From positions 1 to 64,000 of the forward strand of contig NZ_JBHTBQ010000006.1 of the NCBI RefSeq assembly GCF_042664895.1: DNA of 64,000 bases. The letters are read 5' to 3'. Numbering within the stretch: the stretch's first letter is position 1; each line of letters starts with the position of its first letter. This DNA comes from Iodobacter arcticus (lineage in GTDB: Bacteria > Pseudomonadota > Gammaproteobacteria > Burkholderiales > Chitinibacteraceae). The notes beneath the pieces are model-generated. The model saw only the letters and a list, made by a program, of their open reading frames with translations, was not told the origin of the DNA and searched no databases. This document shows, piece after piece, positions 44,216 through 53,124 of this stretch. Made by a program: the position numbers and the translations under genes.

Positions 44216-45004
44216 TTAGTGATCTTCAACCGCAAGGCTGAGATAAACAATCGTCAACATCATAAATACGAAGGCTTGCAGGGTCACAACCAGGATGTGG
44301 AAAATCGCCCACGGTGCACCCAACATCCACTGCGCCCAGAATGGCAGCAGCGCGATCAGAATAAAGATCAGCTCACCAGCATACATATTGCCGAAAAGTC
44401 GAAGAGCAAGTGAAATTGGCTTTGCAACAAGCTCTACCAATTGGAAAGCCAAATTGACTGGAGCCAAAATAAGCTTCATCAAAAAGCCTTCTGCATGAAA
44501 TGGAGCGGTCAGTAACTCTTTAAACCAACCCACTAAACCTTTAGCTTTTATCGAAAAACCAATAATCATCAGCAATACAGATAATGACATCGCAAAAGTC
44601 TGGTTTACGTCGGCGGTAGGCACAACACGCAAATAGTTAATACCAAACACATGCTGACCAATCCAAGGCAAAAGATCGACTGGCAAGAAATCCATGGCAT
44701 TCATTAAGAACACCCAGCAGAAAATGGTCAGGCTAAATGGGCCGATCACTTTTGATTTGCCGTGAAATGCATCTTTGATCTGGGTATCCACCATCTCAAC
44801 GATCATTTCTACAAAGTTTTGCAAAGGACCTGGCACGCCTGAGGTGGCCTTACGTGCGGCAAATGCAAAGATGCCAACAAAAAGGAAACCCAAAACTAGA
44901 GAAACCCAGAAGGTATCCAAGTGAAAACCATTGGCTGCCTGATTAAAAGACAAATGGTGTTGGATATACTCGGTGGCGTTTGCTGGTGCGTGGTGTTCAG
45001 TCAT
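44216..45004 (-). CDS. atpB: Fo ATP synthase a subunit
   Basis: A 262-residue membrane channel subunit with multiple helices. Start MTEHHAPANATEYIQHHLSF at 45004 follows the atpI stop after one base; the TTG at 45022 is an alternative I reject. PVNLAFQLVELVAKPISLALRLFGN contains the essential Arg of the half-channel helix. It ends with VYLSLAVEDH. Confidence 0.97.
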   Translation of the reverse strand: MTEHHAPANATEYIQHHLSFNQAANGFHLDTFWVSLVLGFLFVGIFAFAARKATSGVPGPLQNFVEMIVEMVDTQIKDAFHGKSKVIGPFSLTIFCWVFLMNAMDFLPVDLLPWIGQHVFGINYLRVVPTADVNQTFAMSLSVLLMIIGFSIKAKGLVGWFKELLTAPFHAEGFLMKLILAPVNLAFQLVELVAKPISLALRLFGNMYAGELIFILIALLPFWAQWMLGAPWAIFHILVVTLQAFVFMMLTIVYLSLAVEDH

Positions 45005-45005
45005 T

Positions 45006-45377
45006 TTATTTTTTGCCGTCAAATTTTATCAAAAGCCCAAACCAAAAGGCACTGGTGGTGGCGAGATAACCCACAAACGTCCATGGCCAATCTGCCTTTC
45101 GGTACAAAATGAACAACGCCGCAAAAGCGACGAGTGTACAAACCAACTTGCACATCTCCGCAGCAAAGTGCTGCTTGAGAAGTACCGCTGGCGGAGCGAA
45201 TTCAACGCGATATGCAATGGCTGCGTATAAAACACTGCCCATCACCGCAATAAATCCGCCCAGTAAACTTGAAATTGCCGGATTTTGTCCCAAGATCAAG
45301 AAGAGGAGGAGAGCCGTACTGATGGCGATTCCAATCTTTAGTCGGATGATGCCCCGAACTTGTGCTTTCCCGACCAT
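45006..45377 (-). CDS. atpI: ATP synthase I protein
   Basis: A 123-residue membrane protein with four predicted helices, first in the atp operon. AtpI helps assemble the c ring in several bacteria and is not part of the finished enzyme. Position directly ahead of atpB and the hydrophobic pattern support the call; sequence conservation in the family is low. Confidence 0.88.
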   Translation of the reverse strand: MVGKAQVRGIIRLKIGIAISTALLLFLILGQNPAISSLLGGFIAVMGSVLYAAIAYRVEFAPPAVLLKQHFAAEMCKLVCTLVAFAALFILYRKADWPWTFVGYLATTSAFWFGLLIKFDGKK

Positions 45378-45405
45378 TGCTTCACCACTAGGGAAAAACC
45401 CCGCG

Positions 45406-45435
45406 ATTATACTGACCTGATTTGTGTTGCGTCAA
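45406..45435 (-). promoter_or_regulatory. Sigma70 promoter of the atp operon
   Basis: On the minus strand TTGACG (complement of 45430-45435), an 18-bp spacer and TATAAT (complement of 45406-45411) line up. The expected start near 45399 gives a short leader before the atpI ATG at 45377. Confidence 0.75.
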
Positions 45436-45542
45436 TTTTACCTATTGATCTTTTAAGTAAAATTTACTTGTCATTCAATTAAAGCGCGAGTATTTGAAGC
45501 ATTAGCTGTCGCCAAACTGAGCTTATTCTAGCCTTGGCTGTG

Positions 45543-46364
45543 TTACATCTTGCTAAGCAAGCCATCCAATTGTTCTGAGCTGTTGTATTCAATCGTAATT
45601 CGGCCACTTCCCTGCTTTCCAGGCTTAATCGACACCTTAGCCCCTACCCTATTGGATAGCTCAGCCGCTAATTGGGAAAAATGTGGATCAGGTTGTGGTT
45701 TTGGCTTCTCTGGTGCGGTTTCTTGTTGTTTTTTCACCAAAGCTTCGGTTTCTCTCACCGATAAGCCTTTCAAAATCACCATTCGTGCAGTGTCTAATTG
45801 CAGTAAATCATCCAAAGGCAGCAAGGCGCGAGCATGCCCCATACTGAGCTGATCGGCCATTAGCATCTTCCGCAGTGGCTCGGACAAGCTTAATAGCCTT
45901 AATAAGTTTGAAACACTGGCTCTAGATTTACCCACCGCCAATGCCGCTGCCTCATGCGTCATGCCAAATTCTTCAACTAAACGCGATATACCCAGCGCTT
46001 CTTCTAGCGGATTTAAATTTTCCCGCTGAATATTCTCGATCAAGGCCATGGCCAAAGCCGCTTCATCGGCAATTTCGCGCACCAAGGCAGGGATTTCTAC
46101 CAAGCCCGCTTTAATCGACGCACGCCAGCGGCGCTCACCCGCAATAATTTCGTATTTATCCAACCCAATCGGCCGAACCAGCACAGGCTGCATTAAGCCC
46201 TGAGCCTGAATCGATGCAGTAAGCTCTTCTAAAGCCGTTTCATCCATTTGTAAGCGGGGTTGATATTTACCCGGCTGCAAAGAATGAATCGGCAAATTTT
46301 GTAAAGAATCCTGACTATCTCCCATCAAGGCGTCTAAACCGCGTCCAAGTCCTTTCATTTTCAT
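45543..46364 (-). CDS. parB: Chromosome partitioning protein ParB
   Basis: A 273-residue CTP-dependent clamp that loads at parS. Early residues MKMKGLGRGLDALMGD are family-typical. The CTP-binding segment contains YEIIAGERRWRASIKAG and ALIENIQRENLNPLEEA, then a helix-turn-helix (EAAALAVGKSRASVSNLLRL) and a C-terminal dimer domain. The start overlaps parA by 4 bp. A matching parS is present at 49927-49942. Confidence 0.97.
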   Translation of the reverse strand: MKMKGLGRGLDALMGDSQDSLQNLPIHSLQPGKYQPRLQMDETALEELTASIQAQGLMQPVLVRPIGLDKYEIIAGERRWRASIKAGLVEIPALVREIADEAALAMALIENIQRENLNPLEEALGISRLVEEFGMTHEAAALAVGKSRASVSNLLRLLSLSEPLRKMLMADQLSMGHARALLPLDDLLQLDTARMVILKGLSVRETEALVKKQQETAPEKPKPQPDPHFSQLAAELSNRVGAKVSIKPGKQGSGRITIEYNSSEQLDGLLSKM

Positions 46365-47146
46365 GCTGTGGGAGTCTCTTCTAGCAGGTTGTGACGGGCC
46401 AGCAACTCTTCAGCAAGTTGAAGATACGCCAGTGCGCCTTTGGAGTTTTTGTCGTAGGACAAGATTGGGCGGCCATAGGATGGTGCTTCGGCCAAGCGAA
46501 TATTACGCGGTATGACAGTGTGGTACAGTTTACTGGTGTAATGTTTAATTAATTGATCTGACACTTGTTGTGCAAGGGTAGAACGTGGATCAAACATGGT
46601 GCGCAGCAGTCCTTCGATCTCGATATGACGATTCATCGACTGTTTTACCCGTTTAAGCGTATTCACCAAGTCAGATAAACCCTCCAGCGCGTAATATTCA
46701 CACTGCATCGGGATGAGTACTGCATCTGCCGCCACCAAGCCATTGAGCGTTAACAAGGTCAGCGCAGGCGGGCAATCTAAAATAATGTAATCGTATTGAT
46801 CTGCAACTAAAGCTAAAGCATTTTTAAGGCGCGACTCTCTGTGCTCTTGATTCACCAGCTCAACTTCGGCCCCCGCCAAATTGCGATTGGCCGGCAAGAC
46901 ATCAATCCCTGCGGATTCTGAGCGCTGGATAATTTCTTGAATCGGCGTTGCACCCAGCAAAAGGTTGTAAACCGAGCTAGCTAACTTAGCCTTATCGATC
47001 CCCACGCCCATCGTGGCATTGCCCTGCGGGTCCAGATCAACCAGCAGCACTTTTCTGCCAAGATGCGCCAGACTTGCAGACAAATTAACAGCCGTAGTCG
47101 TTTTGCCTACGCCGCCTTTTTGATTGGCAATTGCCAGAATTTTCAT
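46361..47146 (-). CDS. parA: Chromosome partitioning ATPase ParA (Soj)
   Basis: A 261-residue deviant-Walker ATPase that moves ParB-parS complexes. KGGVGKTTTAVNLSASLA holds the P-loop with its signature lysine, and DLDPQGNATMGVGID and LDCPPALTLLTLNGL follow. AAAGGT lies ahead of the ATG. It sits in the order mnmG-rsmG-parA-parB, common near origins. Confidence 0.97.
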   Translation of the reverse strand: MKILAIANQKGGVGKTTTAVNLSASLAHLGRKVLLVDLDPQGNATMGVGIDKAKLASSVYNLLLGATPIQEIIQRSESAGIDVLPANRNLAGAEVELVNQEHRESRLKNALALVADQYDYIILDCPPALTLLTLNGLVAADAVLIPMQCEYYALEGLSDLVNTLKRVKQSMNRHIEIEGLLRTMFDPRSTLAQQVSDQLIKHYTSKLYHTVIPRNIRLAEAPSYGRPILSYDKNSKGALAYLQLAEELLARHNLLEETPTA

Positions 47147-47180
47147 TGTTATACCTTTACGAAGTACATAAGTTATTCAC

Positions 47181-47245
47181 GTAGGGTGTGCAAATGCTGC
47201 ACACCGAAATATGGAGCGCAACGACTACATCGTTGTACACCCTAC
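47181..47245. repeat. Second-type dispersed hairpin upstream of parA
   Basis: GTAGGGTGTG... and ...TACACCCTAC ends enclose a GTGTGCAAATGCTGCACAC hairpin and an AACGACTACATCGTT one. It resembles the element at 34976-35046 and occupies most of the 127-bp gap between parA and rsmG. Confidence 0.75.
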
Positions 47246-47273
47246 GAAACGACGTAAAAGATGCACGGGCCTG

Positions 47274-47930
47274 TTAAGCCTTAACCACATGCACTAAATG
47301 GCGCTCTGCATCGATTCCAGGCACTTTCAAATGATCCACAGCGGTTACTTTTACGGTTGCTGGCAGGTGTGCGATTTCTTCAAAAGGATAAACGCCTTTC
47401 AAAGCAGCCCACTCCCCTTCTGGTGCCAGCAAGTGCTGGGTCAGTTTTACAAACTCGGCTAGCTCAGCAAAAGCACGAGAAGTAATAATCTGGAACGGCG
47501 CTTCTGGCTTGTACAGCTCAACGCGTTCAGTCAGTACAGTCACATTGGTGAGTTTTAGCTCCGCAATCACCTGACGCAAAAACGTGGTTTTCTTGTGATT
47601 TGAGTCGAGCAAAAATAATTGCCAATCTGGCCGTGCAATCGCCAATGGAATACCTGGCGTACCAAACCCCGAGCCCACATCCAAAATGCGAATTTTTTCA
47701 TTTGCTTGGCCTTTGAAATGAGGCAAGGGAGCAAGTGAATCCAAAAGATGATGCGAAACCATGCGTTCTGGTTCACGAATGGCGGTCAGGCTATAGGTTT
47801 TATTCCACTTAGCAATCAGCGCGGTATACGCCAGCAAGCTCACTGCTTGCGCTGTGGATAAGTCTAATTTAAGTTCAGCGAGGCCTGCGGCCAGTTCGGC
47901 GAAGAGGGAATCAGGAGTAGATACAGTCAT
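47274..47930 (-). CDS. rsmG: 16S rRNA m7G527 methyltransferase
   Basis: A 218-residue AdoMet-dependent enzyme (GidB) that methylates G527 of 16S rRNA. VGSGFGTPGIPLAIARPDW is the AdoMet site, and LLDSNHKKTTFLRQV and ITSRAFAEL are conserved. It overlaps mnmG by 4 bp, as in many proteobacteria. Confidence 0.96.
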   Translation of the reverse strand: MTVSTPDSLFAELAAGLAELKLDLSTAQAVSLLAYTALIAKWNKTYSLTAIREPERMVSHHLLDSLAPLPHFKGQANEKIRILDVGSGFGTPGIPLAIARPDWQLFLLDSNHKKTTFLRQVIAELKLTNVTVLTERVELYKPEAPFQIITSRAFAELAEFVKLTQHLLAPEGEWAALKGVYPFEEIAHLPATVKVTAVDHLKVPGIDAERHLVHVVKA

Positions 47931-49825
47931 TCAGTAACCTTTCTAGCATCAAGCATTTGCTTTTTCTTTAAATGAACCAGCATTAAAGCGATGGCCGCTG
48001 GAGTAATACCGGAAATTCTAGACACTTGCCCCATGGTTTCTGGCTTATGTTTAATCAGCTTTTGCTGCACTTCCTTAGATAAGCCCGATACATCGGTGAA
48101 ATCCAGATCTGCTGGCAGCAGGAATTCTTCCAGATTATCGCGATTAGCCACTTCAGATTGTTGCCGCTCGATATAACCCTGATATTTCAGTTGAATCTCT
48201 ACCTGCTCTGCCACCAGTGGGTCTTCCACGGCCGGTTTGGCGATTTCCATCGACATCAGGCTATCGTAAGAGACTTGCGGGCGGCGCAGTAAATCGGCCA
48301 GCGTATATTCACGCTCAATCGCTTTACCCAGCACACGCTCAGCGTCGCTTACCGCAAGAATACGTGGATTTACCCATGTCGTGCGCAAGCGTTCCAATTC
48401 TAAATCAATTGCATCGCGTTTTTTGCAGAAGGCTTCCCACTGCGCATCACCAATTAAGCCCAACTCACGGCCCATTTCAGTCAGACGTAAATCGGCATTA
48501 TCTTCGCGCAATTGCAGGCGGTATTCGGCGCGGCTGGTAAACATGCGGTAAGGCTCGGTTACGCCATTGGTCACCAGATCATCGGCCAACACGCCTAAAT
48601 AAGCTTCATTACGTTTTGGTGTCCAAGCGTCTTTTTCACGCACATATAGGCCTGCGTTTAAGCCTGCCAAAAGACCCTGCGCGGCGGCTTCTTCGTAACC
48701 TGTTGTGCCATTAATTTGCCCGGCAAAGAATAAACCGGCAATGCTTTTAGTTTCAAAGCTGGCTTTTAAATTACGCGGATCGTAGTAATCGTATTCGATG
48801 GCATAGCCCGGACGCAGAATATGCGCGTTTTCCATACCGGCAATCGAGCGCACGGCGGCCAGCTGAATATCAAATGGCAAGCTGGTCGAAATACCATTTG
48901 GATAATATTCGTGGGTATCTAAGCCTTCAGGCTCTAAGAAAATCTGGTGGCTGTCTTTGTCGGCAAAGCGATTAATTTTGTCTTCAATACTTGGGCAATA
49001 GCGTGGGCCAACGCCTTCAATTTTGCCGGTAAACATTGGGCTGCGATCAAAACCGCTGCGAATAATCTCGTGCGTTTTAAGATTGGTGTGCGCCATCCAG
49101 CAAGGCAATTGCTTTGGGTGCATGCCCACATTACCGCGCACCGAAAACACCGGCTCGGGCGTATCGCCGTATTGGGCTTCTAGTACCGAGAAATCAATCG
49201 ATCGGCCATCAATGCGTGGCGGTGTACCCGTTTTTAAACGGCCAACGGGTAAATTTAAATCGCGTAAACGTGCAGCGAGTGTTACCGAAGCAGGGTCACC
49301 CGCACGGCCACCGACGTGGTTTTCTAGGCCAACGTGAATTTTGCCAGAAAGGAAAGTACCGGCAGTCAGCACCACCGCACCCGCTTCAAAACGAATGCCG
49401 ATTTGGGTAATGACACCCGTGACGCGATCGCCATCTAAAGTCAGATCATCCACAGCCTGCTGGAATAAATCCAGATTCGGCTGGTTTTCCAACATATGAC
49501 GAACCGCTGCTTTATAGCGAATACGGTCGGCCTGCGCACGCGTGGCGCGAACCGCAGGGCCTTTACTGGAGTTCAGCGTTTTAAACTGAATGCCGCCAAA
49601 ATCGGTCGCCAGCGCCATTGCGCCGCCTAAAGCATCCACTTCTTTGACCAAATGCCCCTTGCCAATCCCACCTATCGACGGGTTGCAGGACATCTGCCCA
49701 AGGGTTTCAATATTGTGCGTCAGCAGCAGGGTTTTGTTTCCCATGCGGGCGGCCGCCAACGCAGCCTCAGTCCCGGCGTGGCCGCCGCCGACAACAATCA
49801 CGTCGTATCGAGTAGGATAAAGCAT
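47927..49825 (-). CDS. mnmG: tRNA uridine-5-carboxymethylaminomethyl modification enzyme MnmG (GidA)
   Basis: A 632-residue FAD protein that, with MnmE, modifies the wobble uridine of several tRNAs. It has DVIVVGGGHAGTEAALAAAR (FAD site), CNPSIGGIGKGHLVKEVDAL, YCPSIEDK and QINGTTGYEEAAAQG. ATG at 49825 (MLYPTRYDV) matches the E. coli start; four extra codons upstream at 49837 are a possible alternative. The parS site lies about 100 bp upstream. Confidence 0.97.
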   Translation of the reverse strand: MLYPTRYDVIVVGGGHAGTEAALAAARMGNKTLLLTHNIETLGQMSCNPSIGGIGKGHLVKEVDALGGAMALATDFGGIQFKTLNSSKGPAVRATRAQADRIRYKAAVRHMLENQPNLDLFQQAVDDLTLDGDRVTGVITQIGIRFEAGAVVLTAGTFLSGKIHVGLENHVGGRAGDPASVTLAARLRDLNLPVGRLKTGTPPRIDGRSIDFSVLEAQYGDTPEPVFSVRGNVGMHPKQLPCWMAHTNLKTHEIIRSGFDRSPMFTGKIEGVGPRYCPSIEDKINRFADKDSHQIFLEPEGLDTHEYYPNGISTSLPFDIQLAAVRSIAGMENAHILRPGYAIEYDYYDPRNLKASFETKSIAGLFFAGQINGTTGYEEAAAQGLLAGLNAGLYVREKDAWTPKRNEAYLGVLADDLVTNGVTEPYRMFTSRAEYRLQLREDNADLRLTEMGRELGLIGDAQWEAFCKKRDAIDLELERLRTTWVNPRILAVSDAERVLGKAIEREYTLADLLRRPQVSYDSLMSMEIAKPAVEDPLVAEQVEIQLKYQGYIERQQSEVANRDNLEEFLLPADLDFTDVSGLSKEVQQKLIKHKPETMGQVSRISGITPAAIALMLVHLKKKQMLDARKVTE

Positions 49826-49906
49826 AGCGTTGAGCATCCAGCAAGCAAAGGGGCAAGATTTTACGCCGTATCTGCCTTGACGACTATCACGGCGCGATAA
49901 AATGCG

Positions 49907-49930
49907 AACGCCCCGATTTTACGGGGCGTT
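49907..49930. terminator. Hairpin upstream of mnmG, terminator-like
   Basis: AACGCCCCG and CGGGGCGTT pair around a six-base loop. Only a modest T-rich tail (CGCATTTTATC) follows on the minus strand, so it may or may not terminate transcripts arriving from the glucokinase gene. Its right arm runs into the parS site. Confidence 0.55.
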
Positions 49931-49942
49931 TCACGTGGAACA
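49927..49942. other. parS: parS centromere site
   Basis: CGTTTCACGTGGAACA matches the bacterial parS pattern TGTTTCACGTGGAACA at 15 of 16 positions. It lies upstream of mnmG, within 3 kb of parA and 4 kb of parB, as expected of the ParB-loading site close to the replication origin. No dnaA gene or clustered DnaA boxes are in the window. Confidence 0.88.
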
Positions 49943-50073
49943 TAGACAACCCTAAAATCTACAAACACAGCAGGCCCGAAACGCCATCATAGAAACGAGT
50001 TAAAAGCTTTATTCATGCCATTTTTTCGCAAGCCGAGGTATTTAGCGTTCGGCATCGCGCCAGTAATCAACCA

Positions 50074-50850
50074 CTACAACACACCAAACTCGCGAGCCGC
50101 TTCTAATGCCGCTCCCACAATCCCTGCATCATTTTTAAGCTCGGCAGGCACAACAGGGAAACGCAAACCCGTTAACTCTGGAATGAATTTATCGTGTTTC
50201 TTGCTAATTCCGCCACCAATAATCAATAAATCTGGCGATAGTAATAGTTGCAAATGCAAAATGTATTCATTTAAGCGTTGGGTGTATTCTTTCCACTTTA
50301 AATCTAAATCGTCTTTTATTTTTCCAGAACAATATTTCTCAGCAATTTCATCATTTTTAAAAATCAAATGACCCAACTCGGTGTTGCTAATCAGCTTACC
50401 ATCCACAATTAGCGCACTGCCAATCCCTGTGCCCAAAGTAATCATCAGCACTTTGCCCGCTTTACCTTTAGCCGCACCAAATACACCCTCAGCTAAGCCC
50501 GCTGCATCCGCATCATTAATCAGCTTTAAAGGTAAGCCTGTTACTTGCGCCAAAATATCTTGCGCTGGCGCATTCAACCATGAAGCATCCACATTGGCAG
50601 CAGACAAGGTAACGCCATTATGCACAATTGCGGGAAAGGTACAGCCAATCGGTCCTTGCCAGTTAAATTGCTCAACCAACTGCTTAACCACCGCCCCCAC
50701 TGCTTCTGGCGTGGCGGGTTGTGGTGTATCGATGCGCACCCGCTCACAAAGCAATTCGCCTGTTTCCACATTGACTGGCGCACCTTTAATCCCTGTGCCA
50801 CCAATATCAATACCTAGAACAATCTTTGCAGATGCCGCTTGCTCAATCAT
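50074..50850 (-). CDS. ppgK: Polyphosphate glucokinase (ROK family)
   Basis: A 258-residue sugar kinase. LGIDIGGTGIKGA is the phosphate-binding motif, LINDADAAGLAEGVFGAA carries the catalytic Asp, LGTGIGSALIVDG is the second nucleotide motif, and the end NDAGIVGAALEA is conserved. These match the polyphosphate/ATP-dependent glucokinases of actinobacteria (PPGK) better than ordinary glucokinases; the short length and NTELGHL region agree. It would phosphorylate glucose using polyphosphate made by Ppk, an inference from family and not proven. Confidence 0.85.
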   Translation of the reverse strand: MIEQAASAKIVLGIDIGGTGIKGAPVNVETGELLCERVRIDTPQPATPEAVGAVVKQLVEQFNWQGPIGCTFPAIVHNGVTLSAANVDASWLNAPAQDILAQVTGLPLKLINDADAAGLAEGVFGAAKGKAGKVLMITLGTGIGSALIVDGKLISNTELGHLIFKNDEIAEKYCSGKIKDDLDLKWKEYTQRLNEYILHLQLLLSPDLLIIGGGISKKHDKFIPELTGLRFPVVPAELKNDAGIVGAALEAAREFGVL

Positions 50851-50898
50851 TGTTATTCCATTCGTTAATTTATTTAAAAATTATTTTTATATAAAATC

Positions 50899-51495
50899 TT
50901 ATTTTGAAATAGCAGATTTCAGCTCTAACAAACGCTTTTTATCTTCTTCTGCTCTGCGTTTTACATTGTCTATATCATCATTCTTTGTTTTATTATCTGT
51001 ATCGATATCGACAATCTCTTTATTGATCGCTGCTAACTCTGCTTCTAAATCAGGCGGAATTGATCTTTTTGATTTTTTCATACGAGCGAGTTGTGTTTCT
51101 AAACGCGTTTTACGCTGAGATGCTGCTTGCATACGCATAGAATTAGCAATCGTGGCCGATTGAATCATGCCTATCCGTCTATCCCGGATAAGATCAATTT
51201 CTTCAGGACGGGAAAAAGACTGCAATAGAGCGCGATCTCTGCGCTGCTGCTCTTTTTGCAGCGCTTGCTCATTTTGAATTTTTTCTTTCTCTTCCTTGCT
51301 CAGTACCGGCACTGGCGTGGCCTTCACCATTCCTGATTTATTAAGTTCAGATACACCACTTGTTGGCGCCGTCATTGGCGGCTTATCACTGTATTGCACA
51401 CGACCCGTTTCATCCACCCAGCGATAAAGCTTGGCAAATGCAGGGGCCGTCAACAAGGCCAATAGTAAAAAAGTAAACAGACCACGCAGCATCAA
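50899..51495 (-). CDS. DUF4124-type exported protein with coiled coil
   Basis: A 198-residue protein of unknown function. A signal peptide (RGLFTFLLLALLTAPAFA) is followed by the DUF4124 motif KLYRWVDETGRVQYSDKPP. The rest is charged, mainly helical sequence likely to form coiled coils (about 65-195), with Lys/Arg/Glu-rich stretches. It lies 9 bp downstream of pyrE, same direction. Base composition turns AT-rich at its 3' end and in the following gap. Confidence 0.8.
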   Translation of the reverse strand: MMLRGLFTFLLLALLTAPAFAKLYRWVDETGRVQYSDKPPMTAPTSGVSELNKSGMVKATPVPVLSKEEKEKIQNEQALQKEQQRRDRALLQSFSRPEEIDLIRDRRIGMIQSATIANSMRMQAASQRKTRLETQLARMKKSKRSIPPDLEAELAAINKEIVDIDTDNKTKNDDIDNVKRRAEEDKKRLLELKSAISK

Positions 51496-51504
51496 GTAAG
51501 CCTT

Positions 51505-52143
51505 TTAGATTCCGTACTGATTACGGTAAGCGCTGACTTTAGCCAGCTTCTCATCCATACCATTTTGGGCGCTTAAATAGCCCAACAAATCATCCAGTGA
51601 CGCAATAGGAATCACCGGAATGCCAAACTGTTGTTCTACTTCTTGCACTGCTGACAAGGCACCTTGGCCGCGCTCCATACGATCAAGCGCAATCAAAACA
51701 CCCGCTGGCTCTGCTCCCGTAGCACGAATCATATTTACAGACTCACGCACCGATGTGCCCGCAGAAATCACATCGTCAATAATCATAACCCGGCCTTTAA
51801 GCGGCGCGCCCACTAAAACACCGCCTTCACCATGATCTTTAGCTTCTTTGCGATTAAATACAAAGGGCACATTCCGCCCCTGCGCAGCCAAAGCCACGGC
51901 CGTCGCCGATGCCAGCACAATTCCTTTATAGGCTGGCCCGAATAACACATCAAACTCAACGCCCGATGCTTGTACCGCCTGTGCATAAAATTGCGCTAAA
52001 GCGCCTACGGATGCGCCATCGCTAAATAAACCCGCATTGAAAAAGTACGGCGATTGACGGCCAGCCTTAGTGATAAAATCACCAAAACACAGCACATTTT
52101 GCTCTACAGCAAAAGAAATAAAGTCGCGACGAAAATCACTCAT
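51505..52143 (-). CDS. pyrE: Orotate phosphoribosyltransferase
   Basis: A 212-residue pyrimidine-pathway enzyme making OMP from orotate and PRPP. ITKAGRQSPYFFNAGLF is the orotate-binding region, FNRKEAKDHGEGG the flexible catalytic loop, and VMIIDDVISAGTSVRES the PRPP motif. ATG at 52143 has AGGAA eight bases ahead and gives the normal length; an N-terminal extension to 52242 is rejected. It is divergent from xth. Confidence 0.97.
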   Translation of the reverse strand: MSDFRRDFISFAVEQNVLCFGDFITKAGRQSPYFFNAGLFSDGASVGALAQFYAQAVQASGVEFDVLFGPAYKGIVLASATAVALAAQGRNVPFVFNRKEAKDHGEGGVLVGAPLKGRVMIIDDVISAGTSVRESVNMIRATGAEPAGVLIALDRMERGQGALSAVQEVEQQFGIPVIPIASLDDLLGYLSAQNGMDEKLAKVSAYRNQYGI

Positions 52144-52210
52144 GCTGCATTTTCCTGTTTTATTGATCTCAATAAAGCGAAGCATAACATTTCTTACAAA
52201 AGGACACCGA

Positions 52211-52984
52211 ATGCGCATTATCAGTGCTAATTTAAACGGCATTCGCTCAGCTGCAAATAAGGGCTTTTTTGAATGGCTGGCAAAACAAGACGCCGATGTG
52301 GTGGCCTTGCAAGAACTTAAAGCACAAGAAGCTGATCTTTCCCAGCAAATGAAAGAGCCTGCGGGGCTAAAAGGCTTTTTTCATTACGCGGAAAAAAAAG
52401 GCTATAGCGGTGTAGGCCTCTATTGCTTGCGCGAGCCAGATCGGGTGATTACCGGTCTTGGTATTGCAGATATCGATTTTGAAGGCCGTTATTTGCAAGC
52501 CGATTTTGGCAATCTTTCGGTCATTTCACTTTATTTGCCATCGGGCTCTTCATCGGAAGAGCGCCAGCAAGTGAAGTTTTCCTTTTTAGAACGCTTTCGC
52601 CCACACCTAGAGCAACTCGCCGCCAGCGGCCGCGAAGTGGTTCTGCTTGGCGACTGGAATATCGCTCACAACGAAATTGATCTAAAAAACTGGAAAGGCA
52701 ATCTGAAGAACTCAGGCTTCTTGCCGGAAGAACGCAGCTGGCTGGGTAAATTATTTAGCGAGCTGAGCTTTGTGGATGTCTGGCGCAAACTTTACCCGGA
52801 AATCCCAGGTTACACATGGTGGAGCAACCGTGGCCAAGCTTATGCCAAAGACGTAGGCTGGCGCATCGATTACCACATCACCACACCTGGCATAGCTGCA
52901 ACGGCGCAGAGTGCTTCCGTTTATAAAGACGAAAAATTCTCCGACCACGCGCCGCTGATTGTGGATTACGACTACCAGCCTTAA
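52211..52984 (+). CDS. xth: Exodeoxyribonuclease III
   Basis: A 257-residue AP endonuclease/3' exonuclease for base-excision repair. MRIISANLNGIRSAANKGF, ALQELKAQEADL (metal-binding Glu), LLGDWNIAHNEIDLKN (catalytic Asp-Asn) and the C-terminal FSDHAPLIVDYD (catalytic His) are all present. ATG at 52211 has AAGGA seven bases upstream. It is the XthA-like rather than the shorter ExoA type. Confidence 0.95.
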   Translation: MRIISANLNGIRSAANKGFFEWLAKQDADVVALQELKAQEADLSQQMKEPAGLKGFFHYAEKKGYSGVGLYCLREPDRVITGLGIADIDFEGRYLQADFGNLSVISLYLPSGSSSEERQQVKFSFLERFRPHLEQLAASGREVVLLGDWNIAHNEIDLKNWKGNLKNSGFLPEERSWLGKLFSELSFVDVWRKLYPEIPGYTWWSNRGQAYAKDVGWRIDYHITTPGIAATAQSASVYKDEKFSDHAPLIVDYDYQP

Positions 52985-53012
52985 GAATTCGGCCACCCAC
53001 ATAAAAACCTAA

Positions 53013-53124
53013 GATCTGTAGACACAGAGAACACAGAGTTTAAAAGCAGAACACAGAGCTAGAAACGCTTATGCTTTTTCTCTGTGTACTCCGTGTTCTC
53101 CTTTAACATCTGTATCTACAGACT
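53013..53124. repeat. Imperfect inverted repeat between xth and the ampG-like gene
   Basis: Left arm CTGTAGACACAGAGAACAC and right arm containing GTGTTCTC...CTGTATCTACAG face each other over about 110 bp, with repeated ACACAGAG motifs. ACACAGAG-type repeats are common dispersed intergenic elements. A T-run (CTTTTTT) follows on the plus side and may end xth transcripts. Confidence 0.6.

Noticed and set aside
47172..47180. DnaA-box-like TTATTCACG upstream of parA
   Set aside because: It is a single imperfect match next to a dispersed hairpin, with no cluster of boxes or AT-rich unwinding region, so no origin is called.
50381..51118. 245-codon plus-strand frame
   Set aside because: It runs antisense across the polyphosphate glucokinase and DUF4124 genes and has no coherent domain.
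52144..52242. N-terminal extension of pyrE
   Set aside because: The extra 33 codons lack homology to the family and overlap the xth promoter side; ATG 52143 has a good ribosome site.
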